Positions 1 through 7,382 of a stretch of DNA of 45,963 nt are shown here, in pieces (the first letter of the stretch is position 1; every line of letters starts with the position of its first letter). The notes beneath the pieces are model-generated. The model was not told where the DNA came from, searched no databases, and was given only the letters and a program-made list of their open reading frames with translations. The position numbers and the translations under genes were made by a program. Source of the stretch: Actinomycetota bacterium (GTDB lineage Bacteria > Actinomycetota > Actinomycetes > Mycobacteriales > Pseudonocardiaceae); assembly GCA_021324675.1 (NCBI GenBank), contig JAJPIR010000362.1, positions 1-45,963 on the forward strand. Reading direction: 5' to 3'.

Positions 1-594
1 CCGGAGGTCACGCACGTCATCAACTACCAGTGCCCGGAAGACGAGAAGACCTACGTGCACCGGAGTGGGCGCACTGGCCGCGCCGGGCGAACCGGCGTGG
101 CGATCACCCTCGTCGATTGGGACGAGGAGCCTCGCTGGAAGTTGATCAGTGATGCACTCGGCCTCGGCATCCCGGAACCCGCCGAGACCTACTCGACATC
201 CACGCACCTGTTTGCCGACCTGGACATCCCCGCCGGCTCTACCGGGCTGCTGCCGATCGACCAGCGGACTCGCGCGGGGCTCGCTGCTGAGCCCACCGAC
301 GGCGGTGACCGCCGCCGCGGGCGGCGTCGCACCGGCCCTTACCGTGATGCGCAAGGCGGATCGGCTGAGGGGCCACTTACTCCGGTGCGCCGGTTAAGGC
401 GCCGCACGCGCCGAGGGCAGCTAGTCGAGACCACGCCCCAGACGGTGTCCCCTGTAGAGCACGGGAATGACCATGGTGACACCCGGACGCGGCGTAGGCG
501 GCGGCGAAGCCGGGTTCACGGCACCGGCACCACGGGCGTCAGCGGTGCCGGCACTGGTCACGAGCAGGGCAACCGGCCACGCGCAGCGGGCTGA
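1..594 (+). CDS. DEAD-box ATP-dependent RNA helicase, C-terminal part (RhlE-like)
   Basis: The gene enters from the left edge, so only about 197 C-terminal residues are present. Reading from base 1 gives the end of the helicase C domain: [18 protein letters not shown] followed by motif [15 protein letters not shown], which contacts ATP and RNA. This is typical of DEAD-box RNA helicases that remodel RNA in the cytoplasm. After about residue 110 the protein becomes a low-complexity tail rich in Arg and Gly (clusters of RRRGRRR and RRRRRRS), probably an RNA-binding extension. The stop is at 592-594. The next gene starts 12 nt later on the same strand, so they are probably co-transcribed. The same pair (rhlE then a beta-propeller protein) is adjacent in M. 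tuberculosis as Rv3211-Rv3212, as I recall. The assignment to DEAD-box is firm; RhlE rather than another paralogue rests on this order. Confidence 0.88.
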   Translation, partial: PEVTHVINYQCPEDEKTYVHRSGRTGRAGRTGVAITLVDWDEEPRWKLISDALGLGIPEPAETYSTSTHLFADLDIPAGSTGLLPIDQRTRAGLAAEPTDGGDRRRGRRRTGPYRDAQGGSAEGPLTPVRRLRRRTRRGQLVETTPQTVSPVEHGNDHGDTRTRRRRRRSRVHGTGTTGVSGAGTGHEQGNRPRAAG

Positions 595-606
595 CCGCCT
601 GCAGTA

Positions 607-1830
607 ATGCCCGCGCCCGAACGCCGCACCCGGTGGGATCTGACCGCCGCGGCGGTGCTGGTGGTGGCCGTGGTGGGAGTGTCCACCGTGCTGTGGTGGA
701 TCAGCGATGCCCGCCGGACCACCTTGGTCACCGCGGAAGGCCCGCCCCCGCAACCTCCGGCGATAATGCAGCTACCACCGGCACTGACCGAGGCGTGGCG
801 CGCCGCCAGCCCGGCAACCCCGGTTCCCCTGGTGCAGGGCGGCACAGTGGTCACCGGCACCGAAGGCACGGTGACCGGTCGCGATGTGCGCACGGGCTCG
901 ATCCGGTGGAGCTACCAGCGAGACCGGCCGCTGTGCACGGTGGCCGCCGCATTCCGCGGGGCCATCGCGGTTTACCTCCGTGGCAACACCTGTAGCGAGG
1001 TAACGGCGTTGAACTGGACCAGCGGCCGGCGCGGGCCGCAACGCACCGGCCCGGTGGAAGCGCCGACCCGGCTGGCCGCTGCAGGCAACCAGGTCGCCGC
1101 CAGCGGGCAGCACTACCTGGAAGTGTGGCGTTCCGACCTGGTGCGCACGCTCGCCTACGGGCGACTACCCACCCCCGCCCAACCCGCCACCCAACCGCGA
1201 CCAGACTGCGTGCACGGCTCGATGGCGGTGAGCCCGGGTAGCGGGTCCGGCGGTCAGCTAGCCGTCGTGGAGCACTGTGCTGGTGAGCGGGCGCGGCTGA
1301 CCGTGCAGCGATCCGATCCCAAAGAGCCCGACCAGCCCGAAGTCATCTTCAGTGTGTTGCTTCCAGGCCAGCAGGCCAGGGTCGTGGCGCTCAGCGACGA
1401 CCGGGTCGCGGCCGCGCTGCCCAACCCGGCCCGGCTGGTGGTGCTCGACGGGCAGGGCAAGACGGTAGCCGAGTACCCGCTGACCGTGCCGGACACCGAC
1501 CTGCTGGGCGATCCACCCGGTGGGGTGGTCGACGTGACCAAGACCTCCACCAGGTTGTACTGGTTCACCGGCTCGGCGACGGTGGCATTGGACGCCGGTG
1601 ACTTGCGACCTCAATGGATGCGGTCCGGGTCTCTGGGACCCGGTTGTGAGGTCGCCGGTCGGCTGCTGCTTCCGGTACCGGGGGCGCTGGCCGTCCTGGA
1701 TACCGCCACTGGCGAGCAGATCGGCGCGCTGCCCGTGGACCGGGCCAGCTACCGCGGCACCATCGACACCGCCAGCTCCGGCGCGGTGATACTCGAGCAA
1801 CGCGGCCCCACCTTGGTCGCGCTGCACTGA
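607..1830 (+). CDS. membrane-anchored PQQ-like beta-propeller protein (Rv3212-like)
   Basis: 407 residues. The N-terminus has a short cytoplasmic stretch, then one hydrophobic helix (about residues 12-32, LTAAAVLVVAVVGVSTVLWW), consistent with a signal anchor. The remainder is an extracytoplasmic domain with repeated blade-like strands such as VTGRDVRTGSIRWSYQ and AVLDTATGEQIGALP, resembling PQQ-dependent dehydrogenase or BamB-type propellers. No catalytic residues are recognisable, so a scaffold or binding role is more likely than an enzyme. It sits 12 nt downstream of the RNA helicase gene, an order I recall from mycobacteria. Function is unknown in the family. Confidence 0.8.
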   Translation: MPAPERRTRWDLTAAAVLVVAVVGVSTVLWWISDARRTTLVTAEGPPPQPPAIMQLPPALTEAWRAASPATPVPLVQGGTVVTGTEGTVTGRDVRTGSIRWSYQRDRPLCTVAAAFRGAIAVYLRGNTCSEVTALNWTSGRRGPQRTGPVEAPTRLAAAGNQVAASGQHYLEVWRSDLVRTLAYGRLPTPAQPATQPRPDCVHGSMAVSPGSGSGGQLAVVEHCAGERARLTVQRSDPKEPDQPEVIFSVLLPGQQARVVALSDDRVAAALPNPARLVVLDGQGKTVAEYPLTVPDTDLLGDPPGGVVDVTKTSTRLYWFTGSATVALDAGDLRPQWMRSGSLGPGCEVAGRLLLPVPGALAVLDTATGEQIGALPVDRASYRGTIDTASSGAVILEQRGPTLVALH

Positions 1831-1874
1831 CCATGTCACCTGGGATCTCACCTGCCGGCTGCGCTGCGCGAACC

Positions 1875-2156
1875 TCAGCTCCACCAGCCGAACCACAGTA
1901 CGGCGGCCGCGAGCGTCACGATGCACCACGCGGCCAGCGTCGCCGTGCGGCCCGGGGAACGCTCGGCGACCAGCTGTAACACCACTGCACCCAGTGCCGC
2001 CAGCGCATGACCGACAACCTCCGCCGAGCCCGGGCCGGGATCACCAGAGGTACTGGCCCACCCCTGCACCAGGCACACCGTCACTGCGAGCGCGACCAGG
2101 CCTCCTGCCAGCACGCCGGACAGCCCCAGGGGAGTTCGACGGCGCAGCACTGTCAC
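1875..2156 (-). CDS. small integral membrane protein
   Basis: About 93 residues with three hydrophobic segments (LSGVLAGGLVALAVTVCLV, VVGHALAALGAVVLQLVA and LAAWCIVTLAAAVLWFGWW), so a small polytopic membrane protein. I chose the GTG at 2156 because it makes a 4-nt GTGA overlap with the stop of the upstream nuclease gene, a common coupling arrangement in this window; a GTG at 2174 is the alternative. It is co-directional with, and probably translationally coupled to, the nuclease gene. I do not recognise a named family and assign no function. Confidence 0.6.
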   Translation of the reverse strand: MTVLRRRTPLGLSGVLAGGLVALAVTVCLVQGWASTSGDPGPGSAEVVGHALAALGAVVLQLVAERSPGRTATLAAWCIVTLAAAVLWFGWWS

Positions 2157-2989
2157 GGGGCGAGCAGCGCCCACGGCGCCAGATCCGGTGCACTAGCGCG
2201 CCCCTCGCGGCAGTGCCGCCGGAAGTCGCACCAGGAGCAAGCCCTCCCGGGAACCGGCGGGAACAGCACGTCCGGATCGCCCCCCGTCTCCAGCGTTTCG
2301 GTGGCCAGCGCGATTTCCTCAGCCGCTTCTTCGGCACGCCGCAGGTGCCTGTTCAGCGACTGCTCGGTGTGCTCCCAGCCAGCCACGGTGCCAGAAGGGA
2401 GGTGATGCAGCTCGACTCGGCGGCACTCCCGGCGCAACGTGCGTCGCGCCGCGAACGCATACAGCGCCAGCGCCTGCGAGCCCCGGGCGTCATCAGTGGT
2501 GAGCTGCGCGCGACCGGTCTTGTAGTCCACCACGACAAGCTCGCCGTCCCGCTCGTCGATGCGGTCCACCCGCCCTTCCGCAACGATGCGCTGGGTCGGC
2601 GCGGAAACCCACCGTTCCACACCCACCGGGTCAAGGTCGGGATCGAGTTCGTCGACGTAGCGCGCCACCCAGTCCTGGGCGCGACGGCGATAGTCAGCCG
2701 CCTGCACCTCGTCGGCAAAGCCCTCACCGGACCAGTGCGTCGCTACCAACCCCGCGGCCGCGTGCGCGCGGCGGCGGCCCGGAGCAAGGTCAAAAAAAGC
2801 CCGCAAGGCAGTGTGCACCACTGCGCCTAATGTGTTGTGTGCCCAAGCACCACCACGCACCGGCGTGGGCCGGTCGAGGTAGGCCATCCGGTAACGACGC
2901 GGGCAGCTCGTCCACGTATTGAGCTTGGCGGGGGTGACCCGCACCAGCGGGCGAGGCAGTCCCCCCAGATCCAGCTCACCCTGAGTCAT
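2153..2989 (-). CDS. stand-alone RecB-family PD-(D/E)XK nuclease with Fe-S-type cysteines
   Basis: 278 residues from the ATG at 2989, which follows an excellent SD (GGAGG) by five bases; an in-frame upstream start at 3118 has no such site. The nuclease core is visible as EGRVDRIDERDGELVVVDYKTG, with the acidic residue of VVVDYKTG and its following Lys forming the D/E-x-K motif. One Cys lies near the N-terminus (TSCPRRYRMAYL) and three near the C-terminus (CSWCDFRRHC), the C...C-x2-C-x5-C layout of the 4Fe-4S staple in AddB and Cas4 nucleases. There is no helicase domain and no cas gene nearby. A DNA end-processing or repair role is inferred. It lies downstream of the PHP gene on the same strand. 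Confidence 0.85.
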   Translation of the reverse strand: MTQGELDLGGLPRPLVRVTPAKLNTWTSCPRRYRMAYLDRPTPVRGGAWAHNTLGAVVHTALRAFFDLAPGRRRAHAAAGLVATHWSGEGFADEVQAADYRRRAQDWVARYVDELDPDLDPVGVERWVSAPTQRIVAEGRVDRIDERDGELVVVDYKTGRAQLTTDDARGSQALALYAFAARRTLRRECRRVELHHLPSGTVAGWEHTEQSLNRHLRRAEEAAEEIALATETLETGGDPDVLFPPVPGRACSWCDFRRHCREGRASAPDLAPWALLAP

Positions 2990-3084
2990 CCCGCCTCCGG
3001 CATGAACGATCGCATCGGCGGTATCTGCTCCACGGGACTCTGTGCGTCGGCGAGTCGCATGCCGTGCCATCTCCTCTACGGTAC

Positions 3085-4002
3085 TCACCCCGCGTGGGGA
3101 GTTCGCCGGGACGCGCACGTACCCTGACCGCCGGTACAGCCGCTCGCCACGGCGACACCGCTGCGCATGGCAAGTTGCTGGATCCGTTCCAGCGCCTCCG
3201 GGTGCGTTGTCTCCTGCCCTAGCGACACCGTCTTGTTGGTGCCGTGGTAATCGCTGGACCCGGTGATGACGAGATCCAGCGCGGTCGCCAGCTCGTGTAA
3301 TGCTGCGCGGTCTGCACTGGCGTGATCGGGATGATCCACTTCGACCCCGGCCAGCCCCTCTGCAGCGAGCTCGGCGATGACTGTCAGGTCGATCACCGGC
3401 CCGCGGCGCCGGGCCAGAGGGTGTGCCAGCACGGCCACCCCTCCCGCAGCGCGCACCATCCGGACAGCAGTGCGCACGTCAGTGTCGGCCCTATCGAGGT
3501 AATAACGGCTGCCGGAGTTCAAGAAGCGGTGGAAGGCCTCGTCGACGCTACCCACCACGCCGGCTGACACGAGCGCCTGCGCCAGGTGCGGTCGTCCGGC
3601 GGGAGCTGCTGGCGCCAGACCGTCGAGCACCGCGTCCGGGTCTATGGGGAATCCGTCCGCGGCCATGCGCGCCGCCATGGCGTGCAGGCGCGCGCGACGC
3701 TCGTTCCGAAGCCTGGTTTGCTCGGCGATGATGGCCTCTGAGCGAGGATCGAACAGGTAGCCAAGCAGGTGAACCGAGATGCGTCCGCCACGGCCGTCTG
3801 GCGCGAGGCAGGAAAACTCCGCACCCCGGATTAACCGCAGGCCGGCAGGCAGGGAGTCCACGGCCTCGGCCCATCCAGCGGTAGTGTCGTGGTCGGTCAA
3901 CGCCACCACATCAAGGCCGGCCGCAGCAGCGGCTGCCATGAGCTGCGTGGGGGTGTCCGTTCCATCGGACGCGGTGGTGTGGGCGTGCAGATCGATACGC
4001 AC
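3085..4002 (-). CDS. PHP-domain phosphoesterase (3',5'-nucleoside bisphosphate phosphatase-like)
   Basis: The N-terminus reads VRIDLHAHTTASDGT, the first metal-binding motif of PHP domains, followed by LTDHDTTAGW, a conserved Glu (RGAEFSC), a His (VLAHPLARRRG) and the closing SSDYHGTNK. This set of His and Asp ligands matches the trinuclear-metal phosphoesterases of the TrpH/YciV type, which hydrolyse nucleoside 3',5'-bisphosphates or RNA 5' ends. The GTG at 4002 is preferred because family members begin directly with RIDLHxH; a GTG at 4062 would add 20 unlike residues and overlap the neighbouring gene. It probably belongs to a minus-strand unit with the membrane protein upstream and the nuclease downstream. 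Substrate is inferred from family only. Confidence 0.87.
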   Translation of the reverse strand: MRIDLHAHTTASDGTDTPTQLMAAAAAAGLDVVALTDHDTTAGWAEAVDSLPAGLRLIRGAEFSCLAPDGRGGRISVHLLGYLFDPRSEAIIAEQTRLRNERRARLHAMAARMAADGFPIDPDAVLDGLAPAAPAGRPHLAQALVSAGVVGSVDEAFHRFLNSGSRYYLDRADTDVRTAVRMVRAAGGVAVLAHPLARRRGPVIDLTVIAELAAEGLAGVEVDHPDHASADRAALHELATALDLVITGSSDYHGTNKTVSLGQETTHPEALERIQQLAMRSGVAVASGCTGGQGTCASRRTPHAG

Positions 4003-4031
4003 CAGCGGCAGTTTCCCCGAGCTACCCGCGA

Positions 4032-4628
4032 CTACGGCAACCCTCGCTCCGGATCGGACCACTTCAGGCGCGGCCGGCGCCTGCGGCGCGCGCTGCGGGG
4101 CGGCTCCAGCATATGCGAGCGAGGTTGCTTCTTGTCGCCGAAAATGAGCTCCGAGATCGCCAGGAAGACCTCCTCCGGCTGAGGGAGGTACTCGATACGC
4201 TCTAGATCCTGCTTCTGACCTGCTGATTCAACTCGCAACGTGCCGTAACCCAGGATCTGCCCGAGCACCGGCCGCATGAAGCTCATGTCGGTGACCTTGG
4301 TGATCGGCATCATGGAGTTCTTCGTCTCGATGATGCCGCTCGTGATCATAAAGCGCTTGTCGGTGACGATAACGACTTCAACCCACCACTCCAGCACCCT
4401 CCAGGCGTAGCGGATCAACGCCGCGATGGCGATGTACCACAGCAGCGACTGCAACAACCACAGGTCGATGCCCGCTCCACTGAGCAATCTGGACAGTACG
4501 AATGCCACGATCACGACGCCGATGGTCTGCAGCAGCGGGACGATCAGCACTGCCCAGTGCCGCCGTACCCGGATCACCCGGCGCTCCACGGCAGGGTTGA
4601 GTAGGACGTTCGACGCTCGACCGATCAT
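4032..4628 (-). CDS. bPH2 (YdbS-like) domain membrane protein
   Basis: From ATG 4628 this gives about 198 residues. Two adjacent hydrophobic helices (HWAVLIVPLLQTIGVVIVAF and WLLQSLLWYIAIAALIRYAW) are followed by a bacterial PH2 fold: VVIVTDKRFMITSGII, then KVTDMSFMRPVLGQILGYGTLRVESAG. The C-terminal tail is very basic (RRRRRPRLKW). Such proteins are inner-membrane proteins of unknown function. The start is uncertain: in-frame GTG at 4667 and TTG at 4742 also exist. The TTG lies inside a dyad-symmetric sequence shared with the divergent Nudix gene. It precedes the PHP gene on the same strand. Confidence 0.8.
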   Translation of the reverse strand: MIGRASNVLLNPAVERRVIRVRRHWAVLIVPLLQTIGVVIVAFVLSRLLSGAGIDLWLLQSLLWYIAIAALIRYAWRVLEWWVEVVIVTDKRFMITSGIIETKNSMMPITKVTDMSFMRPVLGQILGYGTLRVESAGQKQDLERIEYLPQPEEVFLAISELIFGDKKQPRSHMLEPPRSARRRRRPRLKWSDPERGLP

Positions 4629-4728
4629 GTCAGCGCCGCCCGCATCGTCTTCGAACTCACCGTGACCCACCTGTCTCGCCGCTGTGCCCGAGCGGACGCT
4701 GCCCCGAAAATGCCATTGTCGCGCATTC

Positions 4729-4782
4729 CCATCAGCGATCAAGCGGCGACACTCGCGAGGGTACTACCGTGATCGCTGATGG
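4729..4782. promoter_or_regulatory. 54-bp concentric palindrome in the PH/Nudix divergent promoter
   Basis: A perfect 13-bp inverted repeat, CCATCAGCGATCA at 4729-4741 and TGATCGCTGATGG at 4770-4782, flanks an 8-bp perfect palindrome CTCGCGAG at 4752-4759. All three share the same dyad centre (between 4755 and 4756). The right arm runs into the Nudix ATG at 4779. The location between divergent genes and the exact symmetry suggest an operator for a dimeric or tetrameric regulator controlling both directions, or a cruciform. The function is inference. Confidence 0.5.
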
Positions 4783-5309
4783 CAGGCATGGCAGAGCAGC
4801 GGATCCGGTGCGTCGGGGCGGTGGTGTTCGACGGGGCGGGCCGGCTGTTGCTGGTCCGACGAGCCCGCGAACCCGGGCGTGGGCGCTGGTCGGTGCCCGG
4901 TGGTCGGGTGGAATCTGGCGAGACCGACGCCCAAGCGCTGATGCGGGAGGTAGCCGAGGAAACGGGGCTGGTGGTCGAGATCATCCGGTTACTGGGCAGT
5001 GTGCAACGGCACGCCCCTGACGCCGCGGTGTTCGACATCTATGACTACTGCTGCCGGGTGACTGGCGGCACCCTGCGCGCTGGCGACGACGCTGACGACG
5101 CCCGCTGGTGCGACCGGCAGACCCTGGGCACGCTTCCCGTTGTCGCCGGCCTCGTGGAAACCCTCGCCGACTGGCACTGCCTACCTCCCGCCCCCGACAT
5201 GGAGAGATACCGAAGTTTCGAACCCCCTCAAGGCCCCGATGGCCCTCCATGTCGGGGCGTGCATACGGAGGGCTTGTCAGGCGGGAGCGGGGCCGGGACC
5301 CATGGCTAG
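4779..5309 (+). CDS. Nudix hydrolase with an unusual repeat-encoded C-terminal tail
   Basis: 176 residues. The Nudix box GGRVESGETDAQALMREVAEE followed by TG (residues 41-63) fits GX5EX7REUXEEXGU, so the protein should hydrolyse a nucleoside diphosphate linked to another moiety, using Mg2+ bound by the REVAEE glutamates. The flanks (CVGAVVFDGAGRLLLVRRA) resemble MutT/ADP-ribose pyrophosphatase-type members. The domain ends near residue 140 (ETLADWHCLPP). The last 35 residues are encoded by a palindromic element (5192-5257) and then by sequence antisense to the 3' end of the next gene, with which it overlaps by 33 nt. The start may be ATG 4779 or the in-frame ATG at 4788. Substrate unknown. 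Confidence 0.87.
   Translation: MAGMAEQRIRCVGAVVFDGAGRLLLVRRAREPGRGRWSVPGGRVESGETDAQALMREVAEETGLVVEIIRLLGSVQRHAPDAAVFDIYDYCCRVTGGTLRAGDDADDARWCDRQTLGTLPVVAGLVETLADWHCLPPAPDMERYRSFEPPQGPDGPPCRGVHTEGLSGGSGAGTHG
5192..5257. repeat. dispersed palindromic element, copy A
   Basis: Perfect 13-bp inverted repeat: CCCCGACATGGAG at 5192-5204 and CTCCATGTCGGGG at 5245-5257, with a 40-bp loop. It lies at the converging ends of the Nudix and GSP17M-like genes and is partly translated in the Nudix frame. It could act as a bidirectional terminator. The same half-site recurs in copies B to E. Confidence 0.7.
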
Positions 5310-5792
5310 CTTGGCCAGCATGTCGCGGGCCTGCTCGGCATACCGGGGTTGGCAGAGCACGTCGTAACGACCTGCCACGAGTTGGCTTGAGGAGGCGAAG
5401 TCCCGCCGGCCACGGGTCGCGGCGTAGCCGGCAGCCGCAAATACCGTTCCGAAGACCGCACCGGTGGCGAGCCCCACCAGGATGGGGATGATCCCCGTGC
5501 CAGCTTGGGAAGCGAACAGGCTGAGCAGCACTCCGACGAACAGCCCGAACCAGGCACCCGACGCCGCCCCCTGGCTCAGTACCCGGCCCCAGGTCAACCG
5601 GCGCAGCACCCGCTCCACCAGCATGAGATCTACGCCGACGATAGTGACTTCGGCGACCGGAAACTGGTTGTCAGCGAGATGATCGACGGCGCGTTGAGCC
5701 TCGGCGTAGGTGGAATATGAGCCGATGGGCCAGCCAGTGGGTGGTGTGGGCAGGCCGGGCATCTGGCTCTGGCCGCCGAATGGACTGGTCAT
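5277..5792 (-). CDS. GSP17M-like general stress membrane protein (Rv1231c-like)
   Basis: 171 residues. The N-terminal part contains the general stress protein 17M fold: GWPIGSYSTYAEAQRAVDHL followed by FPVAEVTIVGVDLMLVERV. Then come two hydrophobic glycine-rich helices (GAWFGLFVGVLLSLF and IIPILVGLATGAVFGTVFAAAGYA) and a C-terminal LVAGRYDVLC segment. It closely matches my memory of M. tuberculosis Rv1231c, a membrane protein of unknown role. The ATG at 5792 is preceded by GAGGTGAT, a good SD. The gene is downstream of the acyl-CoA dehydrogenase gene on the same strand but about 50 nt away, and converges with the Nudix gene. Confidence 0.85.
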   Translation of the reverse strand: MTSPFGGQSQMPGLPTPPTGWPIGSYSTYAEAQRAVDHLADNQFPVAEVTIVGVDLMLVERVLRRLTWGRVLSQGAASGAWFGLFVGVLLSLFASQAGTGIIPILVGLATGAVFGTVFAAAGYAATRGRRDFASSSQLVAGRYDVLCQPRYAEQARDMLAKLAMGPGPAPA

Positions 5793-5845
5793 AGTTCATC
5801 ACCTCGTCGACGAGGTACCCCTTCGGGCAACGCTGTGCAACTGGA

Positions 5846-7042
5846 TCACTTTCGCGCAGCGTACTCCCGTAGCAACCCTTTGCTGATGATCGTCTTTTGG
5901 ATCTCGCTGGTGCCCTCGCCGATGAGCAGGAACGGCGCTTCACGCATCAGCCGCTCGATCTCGTACTCCTTGGAGTAGCCGTACCCGCCATGGATTCGGA
6001 AGGCGTCCTCGGTGATCTCCTTGCAGTATTCGCTGGCCAGCAACTTAGCCATGCCGGTCTGGACGTCGTTGCGCTCGCCGGAGTCCTTGCGCCGGGCGGC
6101 ATTGACCATCATCAGGTGGGCAGCTTCGACCTTGGTGGCCATCTCGGCCAGCTTGAACGCGATCGCCTGGTGCTGCGCGATCAGCTTGCCGAACGTCTTA
6201 CGCTGCTGGGCGTAGTCGACGGCGAGTTCGAACGCCCGGATGGCGATGCCGCAAGCCCGGGCAGCGACGTTGACCCGCCCTACTTCCACCCCATCCATCA
6301 TCTGGGCGAAGCCCTTACCAGGAGCGCCACCGAGAACCTTGTCGGCCCCGATGCGGTAGCCGTCGAACACCAACTCGGTAGTGTCGACGCCCTTGTAACC
6401 CATCTTGTCGATCTTGCCCGGAACGCTGAGCCCAGGAGCGACCTCGCCGTAGCCGGTCGGCTTGTCCACGAGGAAAGCGGTGAGGTTGTGATGCGCCTTC
6501 GCCGCCCCCTCCTCGGTCCTGACCAGCGTCGCTACCAAGTTGGACGTACCGCCATTGGTCAGCCACATCTTTGCACCGTCGATGACGTAGTCGGTCCCGT
6601 CGCGCCGCGCCTTAGTCTTGATCGCCGCAACATCGGAACCCAGCTCCGGTTCAGACATCGAAAAGGCACCCCGGATGCGACCTTCTGCCATGGCCGGTAG
6701 GTAGTGCTGCTTCTGCTCGTCGGTGCCATGGTGGCTGATCATGTAAGCGACGATGAAATGAGTGTTGATCACCCCAGAGACGCTCATCCAGCCACGAGCG
6801 ATCTCCTCCACGACCAGCGCGTAGGTCAACAACGACTCCCCCAAGCCGCCATATTCCTCAGGGATGGTGAGCCCGAACAGGCCCATCTCCTTCATTCCCT
6901 CGACGATCTGGTGCGGGTAGGTGTCGGTGTGCTCCAACTCCTGGGCCACCGGGATGATCTCTTTGTCCACGAAGGTCTTGACGGTTGCCAGGATCTCCTG
7001 CTGGATCTCAGTGAGACCGTCGGTCTGAGCGAGCCGGGCCAT
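5846..7042 (-). CDS. acyl-CoA dehydrogenase (FadE family)
   Basis: 398 residues, the usual length. The N-terminal helical domain includes GLFGLTIPEEYGGLGES; the middle beta domain includes AFSMSEPELGSDVAAIKTKA and the flavin-contacting MWLTNGG; the C-terminal helical domain includes RKTFGKLIAQHQAI and IHGGYGYSKEYEIERLMREA. The likely catalytic base is Glu376 in IGEGTSEIQ, the same position as in medium-chain enzymes. It would catalyse FAD-dependent alpha,beta-dehydrogenation of an acyl-CoA, passing electrons to electron-transfer flavoprotein. Chain-length or branched-chain preference cannot be read here. The gene is followed by the GSP17M-like gene and is divergent from the SBP56 gene. Confidence 0.95.
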   Translation of the reverse strand: MARLAQTDGLTEIQQEILATVKTFVDKEIIPVAQELEHTDTYPHQIVEGMKEMGLFGLTIPEEYGGLGESLLTYALVVEEIARGWMSVSGVINTHFIVAYMISHHGTDEQKQHYLPAMAEGRIRGAFSMSEPELGSDVAAIKTKARRDGTDYVIDGAKMWLTNGGTSNLVATLVRTEEGAAKAHHNLTAFLVDKPTGYGEVAPGLSVPGKIDKMGYKGVDTTELVFDGYRIGADKVLGGAPGKGFAQMMDGVEVGRVNVAARACGIAIRAFELAVDYAQQRKTFGKLIAQHQAIAFKLAEMATKVEAAHLMMVNAARRKDSGERNDVQTGMAKLLASEYCKEITEDAFRIHGGYGYSKEYEIERLMREAPFLLIGEGTSEIQKTIISKGLLREYAARK

Positions 7043-7382
7043 AGGAACCCTTTCGGTGCAGGCGGCGGAGCAGGCCGGCCTGGGATGGGATTACCCGCCA
7101 GTATGACGGCTGGATGCCGTGATCGCTGGAAGTAAGCGGTGCCGCCACATCTGACCCGCGTTGACGGCACCCTTTTCAGCGACCTGCGCGGCAGCAGCGT
7201 TGATATACTGTCACCGTGCGGCCTGCGGGATTCTCCTTAGTGCCGTCTCTGGCAAATGTGTGGCTATTCATGCGGCGATATGTCGATTTCCGCCGCCTGG
7301 CCAGCACCCTGTGTCGCATTTGACACCAGGTCGACCACGCCTACCACGACGACCACATGAGACGAACTACAAGGACAATGTG
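7043..7382. other. 340-bp intergenic region between divergent acyl-CoA dehydrogenase and SBP56 genes
   Basis: No convincing gene is seen. An open frame extends upstream of the SBP56 start to 7161, but its residues do not resemble the family and the real start at 7383 has its own SD. The region must hold the promoters for both genes; an extended -10-like site is listed separately. No riboswitch fold was recognised. Confidence 0.6.
7201..7209 (+). promoter_or_regulatory. putative extended -10 promoter element for the SBP56 gene
   Basis: TGATATACT matches an extended -10 (TGn followed by TATACT). No good -35 hexamer is spaced 16-18 nt upstream, which fits an extended -10 promoter. Transcription from about 7216 would give a leader of roughly 165 nt before the ATG at 7383. 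Prediction only. Confidence 0.35.

Noticed and set aside
7161-7382. N-terminal extension of the SBP56 frame
   Set aside because: Residues are unlike the family, and ATG 7383 has a proper SD; the extension is non-coding leader.
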